DNA of 7,223 nt, taken from the NCBI GenBank assembly GCA_025457785.1, contig JALOTS010000111.1:1-7223 (forward strand), given 5' to 3'. Shown one piece after another: positions 1-5,942 of this stretch. The stretch is from Pontiellaceae bacterium (GTDB taxonomy: Bacteria > Verrucomicrobiota > Kiritimatiellia > Kiritimatiellales > Tichowtungiaceae). Both the position numbers and the translations under genes were made by a program. Positions within the stretch are counted from its first letter, which is position 1, and each line of letters opens with the position of its first letter. The notes beneath the pieces were generated by a model. It made no database searches and was not told the DNA's origin. It saw nothing but the letters and a program-made list of their open reading frames with translations.

Positions 1-385
1 CCCGCCCGCCGCCGCCGCCGAAAAAGTTTTCGAAAATGCTTCCGCCGCCCCCGCCGCCCGCCGCGCCCATGAAGGTGCGCAGAGCTTCTTCAAGATCGAT
101 GCCGCCGCCCCCGCCGAATCCGCCGTAGGTTCCGCTGCCGCCGCCGCGGCCCGCGCCGAAAGCGGCGTGACCGAACTGATCATATTGCTGACGTTTCGAC
201 TCGTCGCTCAGCACCTCATAAGCCTCAGAAACTTCTTTGAATTTTTCTTCGGCGGCTTTATCGCCGGGGTTTTTATCGGGGTGATACTGAATGGCCATTT
301 TGCGATAGGCCTTCTTGATCTCCTCGGCAGATGCCCCTTTGGCGATGCCCAGTACCTCGTAATAGTCTCGTTTTTGTGCAGCCAT
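1..385 (-). CDS. dnaJ: Chaperone protein DnaJ, N-terminal part (cut by the window edge)
   Basis: DnaJ is the J-domain co-chaperone that delivers unfolded clients to DnaK and stimulates its ATPase in the cytoplasm. The minus strand translates from ATG at 385 for 128 codons without a stop and leaves the window. It opens MAAQKRDYYEVLGI, a classic J-domain start. The HPD signature is at residues 35-37 inside YHPDKNPGD, and helix IV ends in YDQFGHAAF near residue 74. From about residue 78 it becomes the Gly/Phe-rich linker, including a DLEEALRTFMG segment, with Gly runs coded by GGC/GGG that give the CCG-rich start of the window. The zinc-finger and C-terminal client domains would lie beyond position 1 and cannot be checked, so a shorter DnaJ-like protein is not formally excluded. 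An AAAGGAA ribosome site precedes the ATG. grpE lies 120 bp upstream on the same strand, which supports the identification. Confidence 0.96.
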   Translation of the reverse strand, partial: MAAQKRDYYEVLGIAKGASAEEIKKAYRKMAIQYHPDKNPGDKAAEEKFKEVSEAYEVLSDESKRQQYDQFGHAAFGAGRGGGSGTYGGFGGGGGIDLEEALRTFMGAAGGGGGGSIFENFFGGGGGR

Positions 386-400
386 AATTTAAATTCCTTT
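386..400 (-). promoter_or_regulatory. dnaJ ribosome binding site and A/T palindromic spacer
   Basis: On the minus strand the leader reads AAAGGAATTTAAATT directly before the ATG. The spacer AATTTAAATT is a perfect 10-bp palindrome, and the purine-rich site lies about 10 nt from the start. It differs from the grpE leader by a single T, which supports both start choices. Confidence 0.7.
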
Positions 401-434
401 CAGGAATGGCGGAGTCGTGGAGTTGCGGGCTGGC

Positions 435-512
435 GGAGTGATGAATGGGAAATCCAATCTGTCCACAACGTCATACATTTTGAGCTTCAATACTCCCATC
501 CTCCATTACTCC
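435..512 (-). repeat. Imperfect inverted repeat in the grpE-dnaJ spacer
   Basis: The left arm at 435-450 (plus strand: GGAGT, g, ATG, a, ATGGGA) pairs with the right arm at 494-512 (TCCCAT, cctc, CAT, t, ACTCC). This gives 14 Watson-Crick pairs plus one G-T, with one small internal loop, around a 43-nt loop. The right arm overlaps the grpE stop codon (506-508). A direct repeat TGGCGGAGT (407-415 and 431-439, 24 bp apart) sits beside the left arm. The arms are built from GGAGT/ATGGA-type words and could be a degenerate intergenic repeat, or a hairpin in the grpE-dnaJ transcript. There is no T-run, so it is not a classical terminator. Confidence 0.55.
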
Positions 513-1051
513 TTGATCTCCCTGTTTTCTTCGGGTGTGCCCGAAGAAACGATAACCTGCGCGGCACGCAGCAGTTTTTCACCGAGCAGGTAACCGCGAC
601 GAACCTGTTCTATAACCGTTTCCGCCGGTTTATCCGACGGCATGTGCAGAACCGCTTCGTGGCGGTGCGGGTTAAAAATTTCACCAACCGTGTCCATGGC
701 GGTGACATTGAATTTTTTCAACACATCGAGCAGTTGGTTATAGACGATCCGAAAACCTTCGGTAACGGAGTTGTCGGCCTGATGAGCGTCTGCGCTTTTG
801 AAGCCCATTTCGAAATGATCAATCACCGGAAGCATTTCCAGAAACAGCGATTCGTTGGCAAAAAGAAACAACTCATTGCGCTCGCGCTGGGTTCGCTTTC
901 GGAAATTATCAAAATCAGCCTGCAGGCGAAGCAGTTGATTTTTCAACGGCTCTTCGGCCTCGGCCGCCGGTGTAACCGGCTGCCCGGTCAATGGTTCTGG
1001 CGGAGTTTTCAGCTCTTCCGCAGTCTCTTCGTTTTTGTGTTTTTTGCTCAT
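506..1051 (-). CDS. grpE: Nucleotide exchange factor GrpE
   Basis: GrpE is a dimeric cytoplasmic factor that releases ADP from DnaK and so resets the DnaK-DnaJ chaperone cycle. The protein is 181 aa, a normal length. Residues 1-35 are a charged, Pro-rich, probably disordered tail. The long dimerising helix follows, with LQADFDNFRKRTQRE at 43-57, LPVIDHFEMGF at 74-84 and EGFRIVYNQLLDVLKKF at 98-114. The C-terminal beta domain carries the family signature from GEIFNPHRHEAV (about 123-134) through RRGYLLGEKLLRAAQVIV (about 151-168). The ATG at 1051 follows GGAGG and AAAGGAA on the minus strand. dnaJ is downstream on the same strand, 120 bp on, probably in one transcript. The upstream intrinsic terminator at 1227-1261 implies grpE has its own promoter between about 1073 and 1226. 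No CIRCE inverted repeat was seen there. Confidence 0.98.
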   Translation of the reverse strand: MSKKHKNEETAEELKTPPEPLTGQPVTPAAEAEEPLKNQLLRLQADFDNFRKRTQRERNELFLFANESLFLEMLPVIDHFEMGFKSADAHQADNSVTEGFRIVYNQLLDVLKKFNVTAMDTVGEIFNPHRHEAVLHMPSDKPAETVIEQVRRGYLLGEKLLRAAQVIVSSGTPEENREIKE

Positions 1052-1072
1052 AATTTAAAATTCCTTTCCTCC
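1052..1072 (-). promoter_or_regulatory. grpE ribosome binding site
   Basis: The minus strand shows GGAGG (1072-1068) running into AAAGGAATTTTAAATT before the ATG. The last 16 bases match the dnaJ leader apart from one extra T. Two overlapping purine-rich sites are available, and the nearer AAGGAA is about 10 nt from the start codon. Confidence 0.65.
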
Positions 1073-1104
1073 AGAAATTGAAATCAGCGAACCGGACCTT
1101 CCGA

Positions 1105-1171
1105 CGGATGGAAAGGCCGGATTTCAGGAAACGGAAATTACGGATTAAGCCGGATTTAGACAATGCCGGAT
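1105..1171. repeat. Cluster of five CGGAT words upstream of grpE
   Basis: CGGAT occurs on the plus strand at 1105-1109, 1118-1122, 1141-1145, 1151-1155 and 1167-1171. Three copies are extended to GCCGGAT (starting at 1116, 1149 and 1165), and two of those to GCCGGATTT. The cluster fills the only stretch where a grpE promoter can lie, between the upstream RNA terminator and the grpE ribosome site. It could be a set of regulator sites or simply biased sequence. No known operator consensus was recognised. Confidence 0.4.
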
Positions 1172-1226
1172 GGCGGCTTTACTTTGATTTCAGGTTGCGC
1201 GGAATAATTCTTCTGCCGAAAAATCC

Positions 1227-1261
1227 AAATAAAAAGCCGCCCCCGAACGAACGGGAGCGGC
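1227..1261 (-). terminator. Rho-independent terminator of the pheT/ncRNA transcript
   Basis: On the minus strand the arm GCCGCTCCCG (1261-1252), the loop TTCGTT and the arm CGGGGGCGGC (1245-1236) form ten pairs with one G-U. TTTTTATTT (1235-1227) follows immediately. This is a strong intrinsic terminator for minus-strand transcription. It separates the pheT/RNA unit from grpE. Confidence 0.9.
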
Positions 1262-1466
1262 AATCGAGCGGTTAAGAAATACTACGGCCTGCTTCGTAGA
1301 CGAGGTCCTCAGCCCCGTTAAACAACCCGAACCATACGAGTGTTCCTCTTCTTAACCCACCCTTAAAGCACCCGGTTTCGGAGAGGCTCGTTTCTGAACC
1401 CTGATTTGCAAAGTGGGCACCCTCAAGCGGAGATGGAATACATCGTCGCCATCCTGAACGCCCTTG
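1227..1466 (-). ncRNA. Structured non-coding RNA candidate between pheT and grpE, family unassigned
   Basis: No credible ORF fills this stretch, yet the minus-strand sequence folds well by eye. Helix pairs (plus coordinates) are 1403-1409 with 1260-1265 (one bulge), GGTTcAGAAA 1391-1400 with TTTCTtAACC 1270-1279, 1387-1391 with 1300-1304, and 1383-1386 with 1307-1310. Further in are 1374-1381 with 1327-1333 and the apical 1363-1368 with 1351-1355. A side hairpin, CTACG/CGTAG (1282-1299), interrupts the 3' strand. A separate 5' hairpin pairs 1459-1466 with 1424-1429 and 1449-1453 with 1432-1436. The outer pair 1260-1265 touches the terminator stem. A TAATAA box at 1474-1469 could be a -10 element, but no good -35 was found, so the RNA may instead be processed from the pheT 3' end. 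A long rod with a 3'-strand side hairpin recalls 6S RNA in outline, but no 6S sequence was recognised. tmRNA, SRP RNA and RNase P RNA hallmarks are absent. The remaining 1467-1592 holds nothing convincing. Confidence 0.6.
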
Positions 1467-1592
1467 TTTTATTAGCTAACGGACCGGAAACTTCCGCCTC
1501 ACCGAGCGGGTATAAATTTTTAAAGAACAACGGAAACCTCTCATCCTCCCTTACGTCTTGAATGTTACGCGAACTCTGTTTTTCCGTCAAAC

Positions 1593-4001
1593 TTACCCTT
1601 CACGAATTATCGCGGAAACCGAGGCACAAACTCTTTTGCCGACCTCGTCGTGAAACGCATTCACTTTTTCATCGGTCAGCGTTCCGGACGGGGAACGGTA
1701 AACAAAGCTGTAGGCTGCGCTTTTCTTGCCTTTTTCAAGAGTTTTTCCGCGGAAAATATCGAACAGCTTGACGCTTTCAAGTTCAGCCGGCGCGGCGCTT
1801 TGAACTGCGGCCAGAATTTCTTCGTGCCGGACCGCTTCGTCAACGATGAAGGCAAAGTCCCGCTCCGTCGCGGGATAGAGCGGAATGTCTTGAACCTGAC
1901 TGCGTTTCCAGACGTTGGAAATCAGCGTTTCAATATCCAGCTCAGCGGCGGCGACGGGATCGTTCAAGCGCCATTCTTTGCGTGCGGCGGAGTTGATCAG
2001 TCCGAGAACCCCGATCGGTTCCCCTCCGGAAAGCACCTTAACCGCACGATTCTCTTCAAACGCTCCGGACGTTTCCAAGGATTGAAACGTTACGCCGGCA
2101 ACTTTTTGAGCGGCCAGCAGTTTTTCGACCAGCCCTTTGAGCCAGAGAAACACCTCTTCTTCAGAAATGGCGCATTGTTTATCCAGCGCGCCGCGTCCGG
2201 CGGCACCCATCAGCCCAAGGCAGACTTTTTCAGTTTGCACCACCCCGTTGCCGGTTTTAATAAAGGTGCGCCCGATTTCAAAAAAAACGGCTTCATTAAT
2301 CTGGCGCGATTTGTTGCGGCCCAGGCTTTCGACCATTTGAGGGATGAGAGAGGTGCGCAGAACGGACTGCTCGGCGCTGATCGGATGGGGCAGTTCTTCG
2401 CGTGCGGCTAAATCGTCTTTGCCGAAGAGATCGAGCAGCGGATGGCTGACCAGCGTGTAGTTCATAATTTCGCGCGCGCCGAGGCCGACCAGATTCTTGC
2501 GGCAGGCGGTGATTGCGCGGATGCGGTCGCTGTTTACGCCGGCGACCACTTCGGCAATCGGCAGTTTTTCAGGAATCTGATCGACGCCGTACATTCGTGC
2601 AACTTCTTCGGTGATATCCACTTCGCGCTCAAGATCGTCTCGAAAAGTCGGAATTTCAAGGAGGGCTTTTTCGGTATCGCTGGCAAGAATGGAAATTTCC
2701 AGAGATTGGAAAATTTTCTTCATGATATCGACCGGCAGATCGAGGCCGATCAGCCCGCAAACGTTAGCCCGGCGCACGGTGATCTGCCGTTTAATTTTCG
2801 GGACGGGATAAACATCCACAATACCTTTACAAATCCGGGCTCCGGCCAGTTCGCCCATCAGCGCGGCGGCGCGGCGTCCGACCCATTTGACGCTATCGGC
2901 GTTGACGCCGCGCTGAAACCGGTACGAACTGTCGGTGTAGAGGCCGAGCGCCTTGGCGGTAGCACGGATGCAGGAGGTTTCGAACGTTGCGGATTCGAGC
3001 AGGACTGTTGAGGTTTCGTTTTTTATCCCGCTGTTTTCACCGCCCATGATACCGGCCAGCGCGACGGCTTTTACGGAATCGGCGATCACGAGCATTTCTT
3101 CGGTCAGCTCGCGTTCAACCCCGTCCAGTGTGGTAAACTTTTCGCCTTTTGCGGCGCGGCGGACAATGATGTTCCCGTCCGTAATCAGCGTGGCATCAAA
3201 AGCATGCAACGGATGGCCGGTTTCGAGCAGAACATAATTGGTGATATCGACCACGTTGTTAATCGAGCGGATACCGCAGGCTTCGAGGCGGCGCTTCATC
3301 CAGTCAGGCGACGGGCCGATCTGTACATTTTTCAGAACGTGCGCGGTATAGCGCGGGCATTTCACCGTATCCTGTACATCCACACGGACCTCATTCTCAA
3401 CCGGTTCAGTGCTTTCTTTCAGGTCAATGAAAGGCATTTTCAGCGGTTTACCATAGATGGCGGCCACTTCACGGGCGATGCCGATCACGCTCAGGCAGTC
3501 GGGGCGGTTTGGCGTGATTTCGAGTTCAAAGATCGTTTCCGGCGGGCCCATTACCTCGGCGAACGAGGTGCCGGGACGGAGCGCGGCATCAAGAACGAGC
3601 AGCCCGGAGTGGTCTTCGCCGAGGCCCAGTTCATCTTTGGCGCAAAGCATACCAAGCGATTCAACCCCGCGAATTTTGGCTTTTTTAAGAGTAATGCCGC
3701 ACGGCAGAGAAGTTCCAACGGTAGCGAAAGGATATTTTCCGCCGACCGTAACGTTCGGTGCTCCGCAGACCACACACAGCGTTTCAGCACCGCCGTATTC
3801 GACAGTACACAGCCGTAATTTGTCGGCATTGGGATGCGGTTCAATCCGCTTTACTTCACCAACGACCACGCCGTCGAAGGCACCGCCCCGCATTTCGATA
3901 TGCTCGACCTCCAGCCCGGCAAACGTCAGTTTGTCAGACAGGCCCGCAACCGTATCATCAAAATCCACCAATTCTTTCAGCCAGCTCAGAGTAAATTTCA
4001 T
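1593..4001 (-). CDS. pheT: Phenylalanine--tRNA ligase beta subunit
   Basis: PheT is the beta subunit of the cytoplasmic alpha2-beta2 phenylalanyl-tRNA synthetase. It binds tRNA-Phe and edits mischarged Tyr-tRNA, while the alpha subunit (PheS) holds the main catalytic site. The 802-aa protein has the usual bacterial length and domain order. It starts MKFTLSWLKELVDF. An EMAP/Arm-type tRNA-binding OB fold spans about 43-150 (VVVGEVKRIEPHPNADKLRL). The conserved EITPNRPDCLS is at 161-171. The B3/B4 editing region spans about 205-390 (SINNVVDITNYVLLETGHPLHAFD at 246-269), and B5 about 406-480 (IPTFRDDLEREVDITEEVARMYG). The synthetase-like core carries FEIGRTF near 574-580, and the C-terminal anticodon-binding ferredoxin fold runs from about 705 (IPLYPATERDFAF) to the end. 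The ATG at 4001 was chosen over the in-frame start at 4133 because AAGGAAG lies just upstream and MKF is the family start. pheS is not adjacent; purH diverges upstream. Confidence 0.98.
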   Translation of the reverse strand: MKFTLSWLKELVDFDDTVAGLSDKLTFAGLEVEHIEMRGGAFDGVVVGEVKRIEPHPNADKLRLCTVEYGGAETLCVVCGAPNVTVGGKYPFATVGTSLPCGITLKKAKIRGVESLGMLCAKDELGLGEDHSGLLVLDAALRPGTSFAEVMGPPETIFELEITPNRPDCLSVIGIAREVAAIYGKPLKMPFIDLKESTEPVENEVRVDVQDTVKCPRYTAHVLKNVQIGPSPDWMKRRLEACGIRSINNVVDITNYVLLETGHPLHAFDATLITDGNIIVRRAAKGEKFTTLDGVERELTEEMLVIADSVKAVALAGIMGGENSGIKNETSTVLLESATFETSCIRATAKALGLYTDSSYRFQRGVNADSVKWVGRRAAALMGELAGARICKGIVDVYPVPKIKRQITVRRANVCGLIGLDLPVDIMKKIFQSLEISILASDTEKALLEIPTFRDDLEREVDITEEVARMYGVDQIPEKLPIAEVVAGVNSDRIRAITACRKNLVGLGAREIMNYTLVSHPLLDLFGKDDLAAREELPHPISAEQSVLRTSLIPQMVESLGRNKSRQINEAVFFEIGRTFIKTGNGVVQTEKVCLGLMGAAGRGALDKQCAISEEEVFLWLKGLVEKLLAAQKVAGVTFQSLETSGAFEENRAVKVLSGGEPIGVLGLINSAARKEWRLNDPVAAAELDIETLISNVWKRSQVQDIPLYPATERDFAFIVDEAVRHEEILAAVQSAAPAELESVKLFDIFRGKTLEKGKKSAAYSFVYRSPSGTLTDEKVNAFHDEVGKRVCASVSAIIREG

Positions 4002-4028
4002 AACATTCTTCCTTAAAAACAAGGCGGC

Positions 4029-4057
4029 AGTTAAGCATGAACGGCTTTTGCGGGCAA
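4029..4057 (-). promoter_or_regulatory. Candidate pheT promoter
   Basis: On the minus strand TTGCCC (4057-4052), a 17-nt spacer and TTAACT (4034-4029), with TGC directly before the -10, would place the start of transcription near 4022. That leaves about a 21-nt leader before the ATG at 4001. The hexamers match sigma70 consensus at 4 of 6 and 3 of 6. The call rests mainly on the same TGCTTAA element occurring upstream of purH. Confidence 0.35.
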
Positions 4058-4212
4058 GCCGCAGGACGTTCCAAAATTTCATCCATCCGCCAAAACAGCG
4101 GAGCGGCAATCCCCTGTTCCCTGTTCGTTGCACGTTTCATTCGTTGTGAAAAACATAAAAAACCTTCCAATAGTTGGAAAATTGATTTGTTGGCTCCGCA
4201 GTTCATGCTTAA
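4031..4212. repeat. Perfect 12-bp inverted repeat in the pheT-purH divergent region
   Basis: TTAAGCATGAAC at 4031-4042 is the exact reverse complement of GTTCATGCTTAA at 4201-4212. Read in the direction of each gene, the same GTTCATGCTTAA lies 29 bp before the pheT ATG and 36 bp before the purH ATG. A 158-bp centre separates the copies. No target duplication flanks the 182-bp unit. It could be a shared promoter or operator element, or the terminal repeats of a small element. Confidence 0.6.
4165..4179. repeat. TTCCAA-TAG-TTGGAA inverted repeat
   Basis: Six-base arms flank a three-base centre, within the divergent region and just upstream of the candidate purH -35 (4187). On the minus strand the hairpin is followed by GG and six Ts, so a weak terminator or attenuator reading toward pheT is possible. 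An operator for purH is an alternative. Confidence 0.45.
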
Positions 4213-4214
4213 AT
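4187..4214 (+). promoter_or_regulatory. Candidate purH promoter (extended -10)
   Basis: TTGTTG (4187-4192), a 16-nt spacer and TTAAAT (4209-4214) preceded by TGC form a plausible extended -10 promoter. The -35 matches consensus at 3 of 6 and the -10 at 4 of 6. Transcription would begin near 4221, about 28 nt before the purH ATG. It overlaps the right copy of the 12-bp inverted repeat. Confidence 0.4.
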
Positions 4215-4248
4215 TCCACTTTAACCCAATTTCTAAAAGGAGCCTTTT

Positions 4249-5862
4249 ATGCCGAAAATCACACGGGCGCTGCTGAGCGTCTCAGACAAGACCGGAATCG
4301 TTGAATTTGCCAAAGCCCTCGCCGAACGCGGCGTTGAACTGCTGTCCACCGGCGGAACCGCCAAAGCCCTGCGCGGCGCGGATATTCCGGTCAAAGATGT
4401 CTCCGAATTCACCGGATTCCCCGAAATGCTCGACGGACGTGTTAAAACGCTGACCCCGCAGGTTCACGCCGGATTGCTGCATCTGCGCGACAATCCGGAG
4501 CACATGGCCACCATGAAAGCGCACGGCCTTCAGCCAATCGACCTCGTCTGTGTAAATCTCTACCCCTTCGAAGCAACGATTGCAAAGGCCGGGGTTCCGC
4601 TGCACGAAGCGATTGAACAAATCGACATCGGCGGGCCGACGATGCTCCGCTCCGCCGCCAAAAACATGAAGTTTGTCACCGTCATTACCGATCCGGCGGA
4701 CTACGCCCGCGTTCTCGCAGAAATGGATGCCAACGGCGGAAATACCACGGAAGAATTTCGTTTTGAACTCGGCCAGAAGGTGTTTGCCCGCACAGCCTCT
4801 TACGATGCCATCATTGCCGGGTATCTCGCCGGACAGATGAAAACCGCCGCGCCGCGTCCGTTCGTTAAAACCGCTGCTAACGGGATCGAGCTGCGTTACG
4901 GCGAAAACTCACACCAGAAAGCCTGGCTTTATACCGATACCGTCGCGACCGAAGCCTGCATCGCGCACACCGATGTGCTGCACGGCAAAGAGATGAGCTA
5001 CAACAACTATGTCGATGGCGAAGGTGCTCTCGAGGCGGTCAAGGAACTCTCCGGAAAACCCGGTGTGGCGGTCATAAAGCACACCAACCCATGCGGATAC
5101 GCAACTGGCGAAACGCTGGCCGAAGCCTTTGAAGCCGCCTGGAACGGCGACCCCGTTTCCGCCTTCGGTTCCGTAATCGCTGTGACTCAAAAAGTCGATA
5201 TGGCTACGGCGGAACTGCTAAAGGGCCGCTTTATCGAGGCGCTGATTGCGCCGGATTTTGACCCTGCCGCGCTCGACCTGCTGAAGGCCAAGAGCAAAAA
5301 CATTCGGCTATTGAAACTGCGCAAGCCGATGTCCAAGGCTGCGCCGCGCAAAATGATCAAAGACATTAACGGCGGCATTCTGGTTCAGGATGTTGATACC
5401 GATTCCATCGCCGACTGGAAAAATGTCACGAAAACCGCGTTCGATCAGAACAAGCGGGCTCTGGCCGAGTTCGGCATTGCCGCCGCCAAACATACCAAAT
5501 CCAACGCCATTATGGTCGTGCAGGAATATAAACCCGGACAGTTCCGCGTGCTCGGCATGGGCGCCGGACAACCTAACCGCGTCGATTCCCTGCGCAAGCT
5601 GGCCGTGCCGAAGGCGGTTGAAAACCTCAAACTCCAAAAACCAAATATCACGGAAGAGGAAATCGCCAAAACCATCGGCGACTGCGTCTTTGTTTCTGAA
5701 GCCTTCTTCCCGTTTGCTGACAGCATCGACGAAGCCCATGCCGTCGGTGCGCGCTTTATCGTTCAGCCCGGCGGATCAATCCGCGACGATGAAGTGATTG
5801 CCGCCTGCGACAAATACGGTATCGCCATGGCCTTCACCGGCATGCGCCACTTTAAACATTGA
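4249..5862 (+). CDS. purH: Bifunctional AICAR formyltransferase / IMP cyclohydrolase
   Basis: PurH carries out the last two steps of de novo purine synthesis in the cytoplasm. It transfers a formyl group from 10-formyl-tetrahydrofolate to AICAR and then closes the ring to IMP. The protein is 537 aa, close to the usual 510-530. Residues 1 to about 150 are the MGS-like cyclohydrolase domain, with STGGTAKALRG (33-43), TPQVHAGLLHLRDN (69-82) and EQIDIGGPTMLRSAAKN (123-139). The transformylase domain follows, with LRYGENSHQKAWLY (215-228) and the catalytic KHTNPCG (277-283). It also has DPVSAFGSVIA (301-311), KHTKSNAI (414-421), GMGAGQPNRVDS (436-447) and the closing FVSEAFFPFADSID...IQPGG-type block ending in FTGMRHFKH. 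The ATG at 4249 has AAAAGGAG six bases upstream. No other purine gene is adjacent, and no PurR-type operator or strong terminator was seen around it. Confidence 0.98.
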   Translation: MPKITRALLSVSDKTGIVEFAKALAERGVELLSTGGTAKALRGADIPVKDVSEFTGFPEMLDGRVKTLTPQVHAGLLHLRDNPEHMATMKAHGLQPIDLVCVNLYPFEATIAKAGVPLHEAIEQIDIGGPTMLRSAAKNMKFVTVITDPADYARVLAEMDANGGNTTEEFRFELGQKVFARTASYDAIIAGYLAGQMKTAAPRPFVKTAANGIELRYGENSHQKAWLYTDTVATEACIAHTDVLHGKEMSYNNYVDGEGALEAVKELSGKPGVAVIKHTNPCGYATGETLAEAFEAAWNGDPVSAFGSVIAVTQKVDMATAELLKGRFIEALIAPDFDPAALDLLKAKSKNIRLLKLRKPMSKAAPRKMIKDINGGILVQDVDTDSIADWKNVTKTAFDQNKRALAEFGIAAAKHTKSNAIMVVQEYKPGQFRVLGMGAGQPNRVDSLRKLAVPKAVENLKLQKPNITEEEIAKTIGDCVFVSEAFFPFADSIDEAHAVGARFIVQPGGSIRDDEVIAACDKYGIAMAFTGMRHFKH

Positions 5863-5942
5863 TTCCGGCAAACGGTTTTTCAGCACTGAAATCATTTGTA
5901 ACTTCGATTAAAGATCGGCTGACCACACCAAAGGAGGGAAAC

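Noticed and set aside
1..160. CCG/GGC-rich simple repeats at the window start
   Set aside because: They are explained by the Gly-rich linker of DnaJ on the minus strand.
167..1081. Long plus-strand open frame (304 codons)
   Set aside because: It runs opposite dnaJ and grpE, has no ribosome site, and its translation is the antisense of clearly real proteins.
1476..1544. 22-codon minus-strand frame after pheT, preceded by GGGAGG
   Set aside because: The purine-rich run abuts the ATG with no spacer, and the peptide is basic and featureless. It could be a leader peptide, but nothing supports that.
4002..4133. N-terminal extension of pheT by 44 codons
   Set aside because: MKFTLSWLKELV is the conserved family start with a ribosome site just upstream. 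The extension runs through the intergenic repeat and promoter region.
4112..4146. Tandem CCCTGTTC (4112-4119, 4119-4126) and repeated TTCGTTG (4124-4130, 4140-4146)
   Set aside because: Too short and too few to call a functional repeat. They may be remnants of an intergenic repeat.
3457..4149. Plus-strand open frame (230 codons) opposite the start of pheT, with others at 1650-2411, 2442-3011 and 3204-3818
   Set aside because: All are antisense shadows of pheT, which has full family conservation on the minus strand. None resembles a known family.
5877..5890. TTTCA/TGAAA hairpin after purH as a terminator
   Set aside because: It has a five-pair A/T-rich stem and no T-run. It is too weak to call.
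5859..5942. In-frame TTG start for the lectin-domain protein, overlapping the purH stop
   Set aside because: The ATG at 5943 has a strong AAGGAGGG site and gives a proper signal peptide. The extension would bury it.
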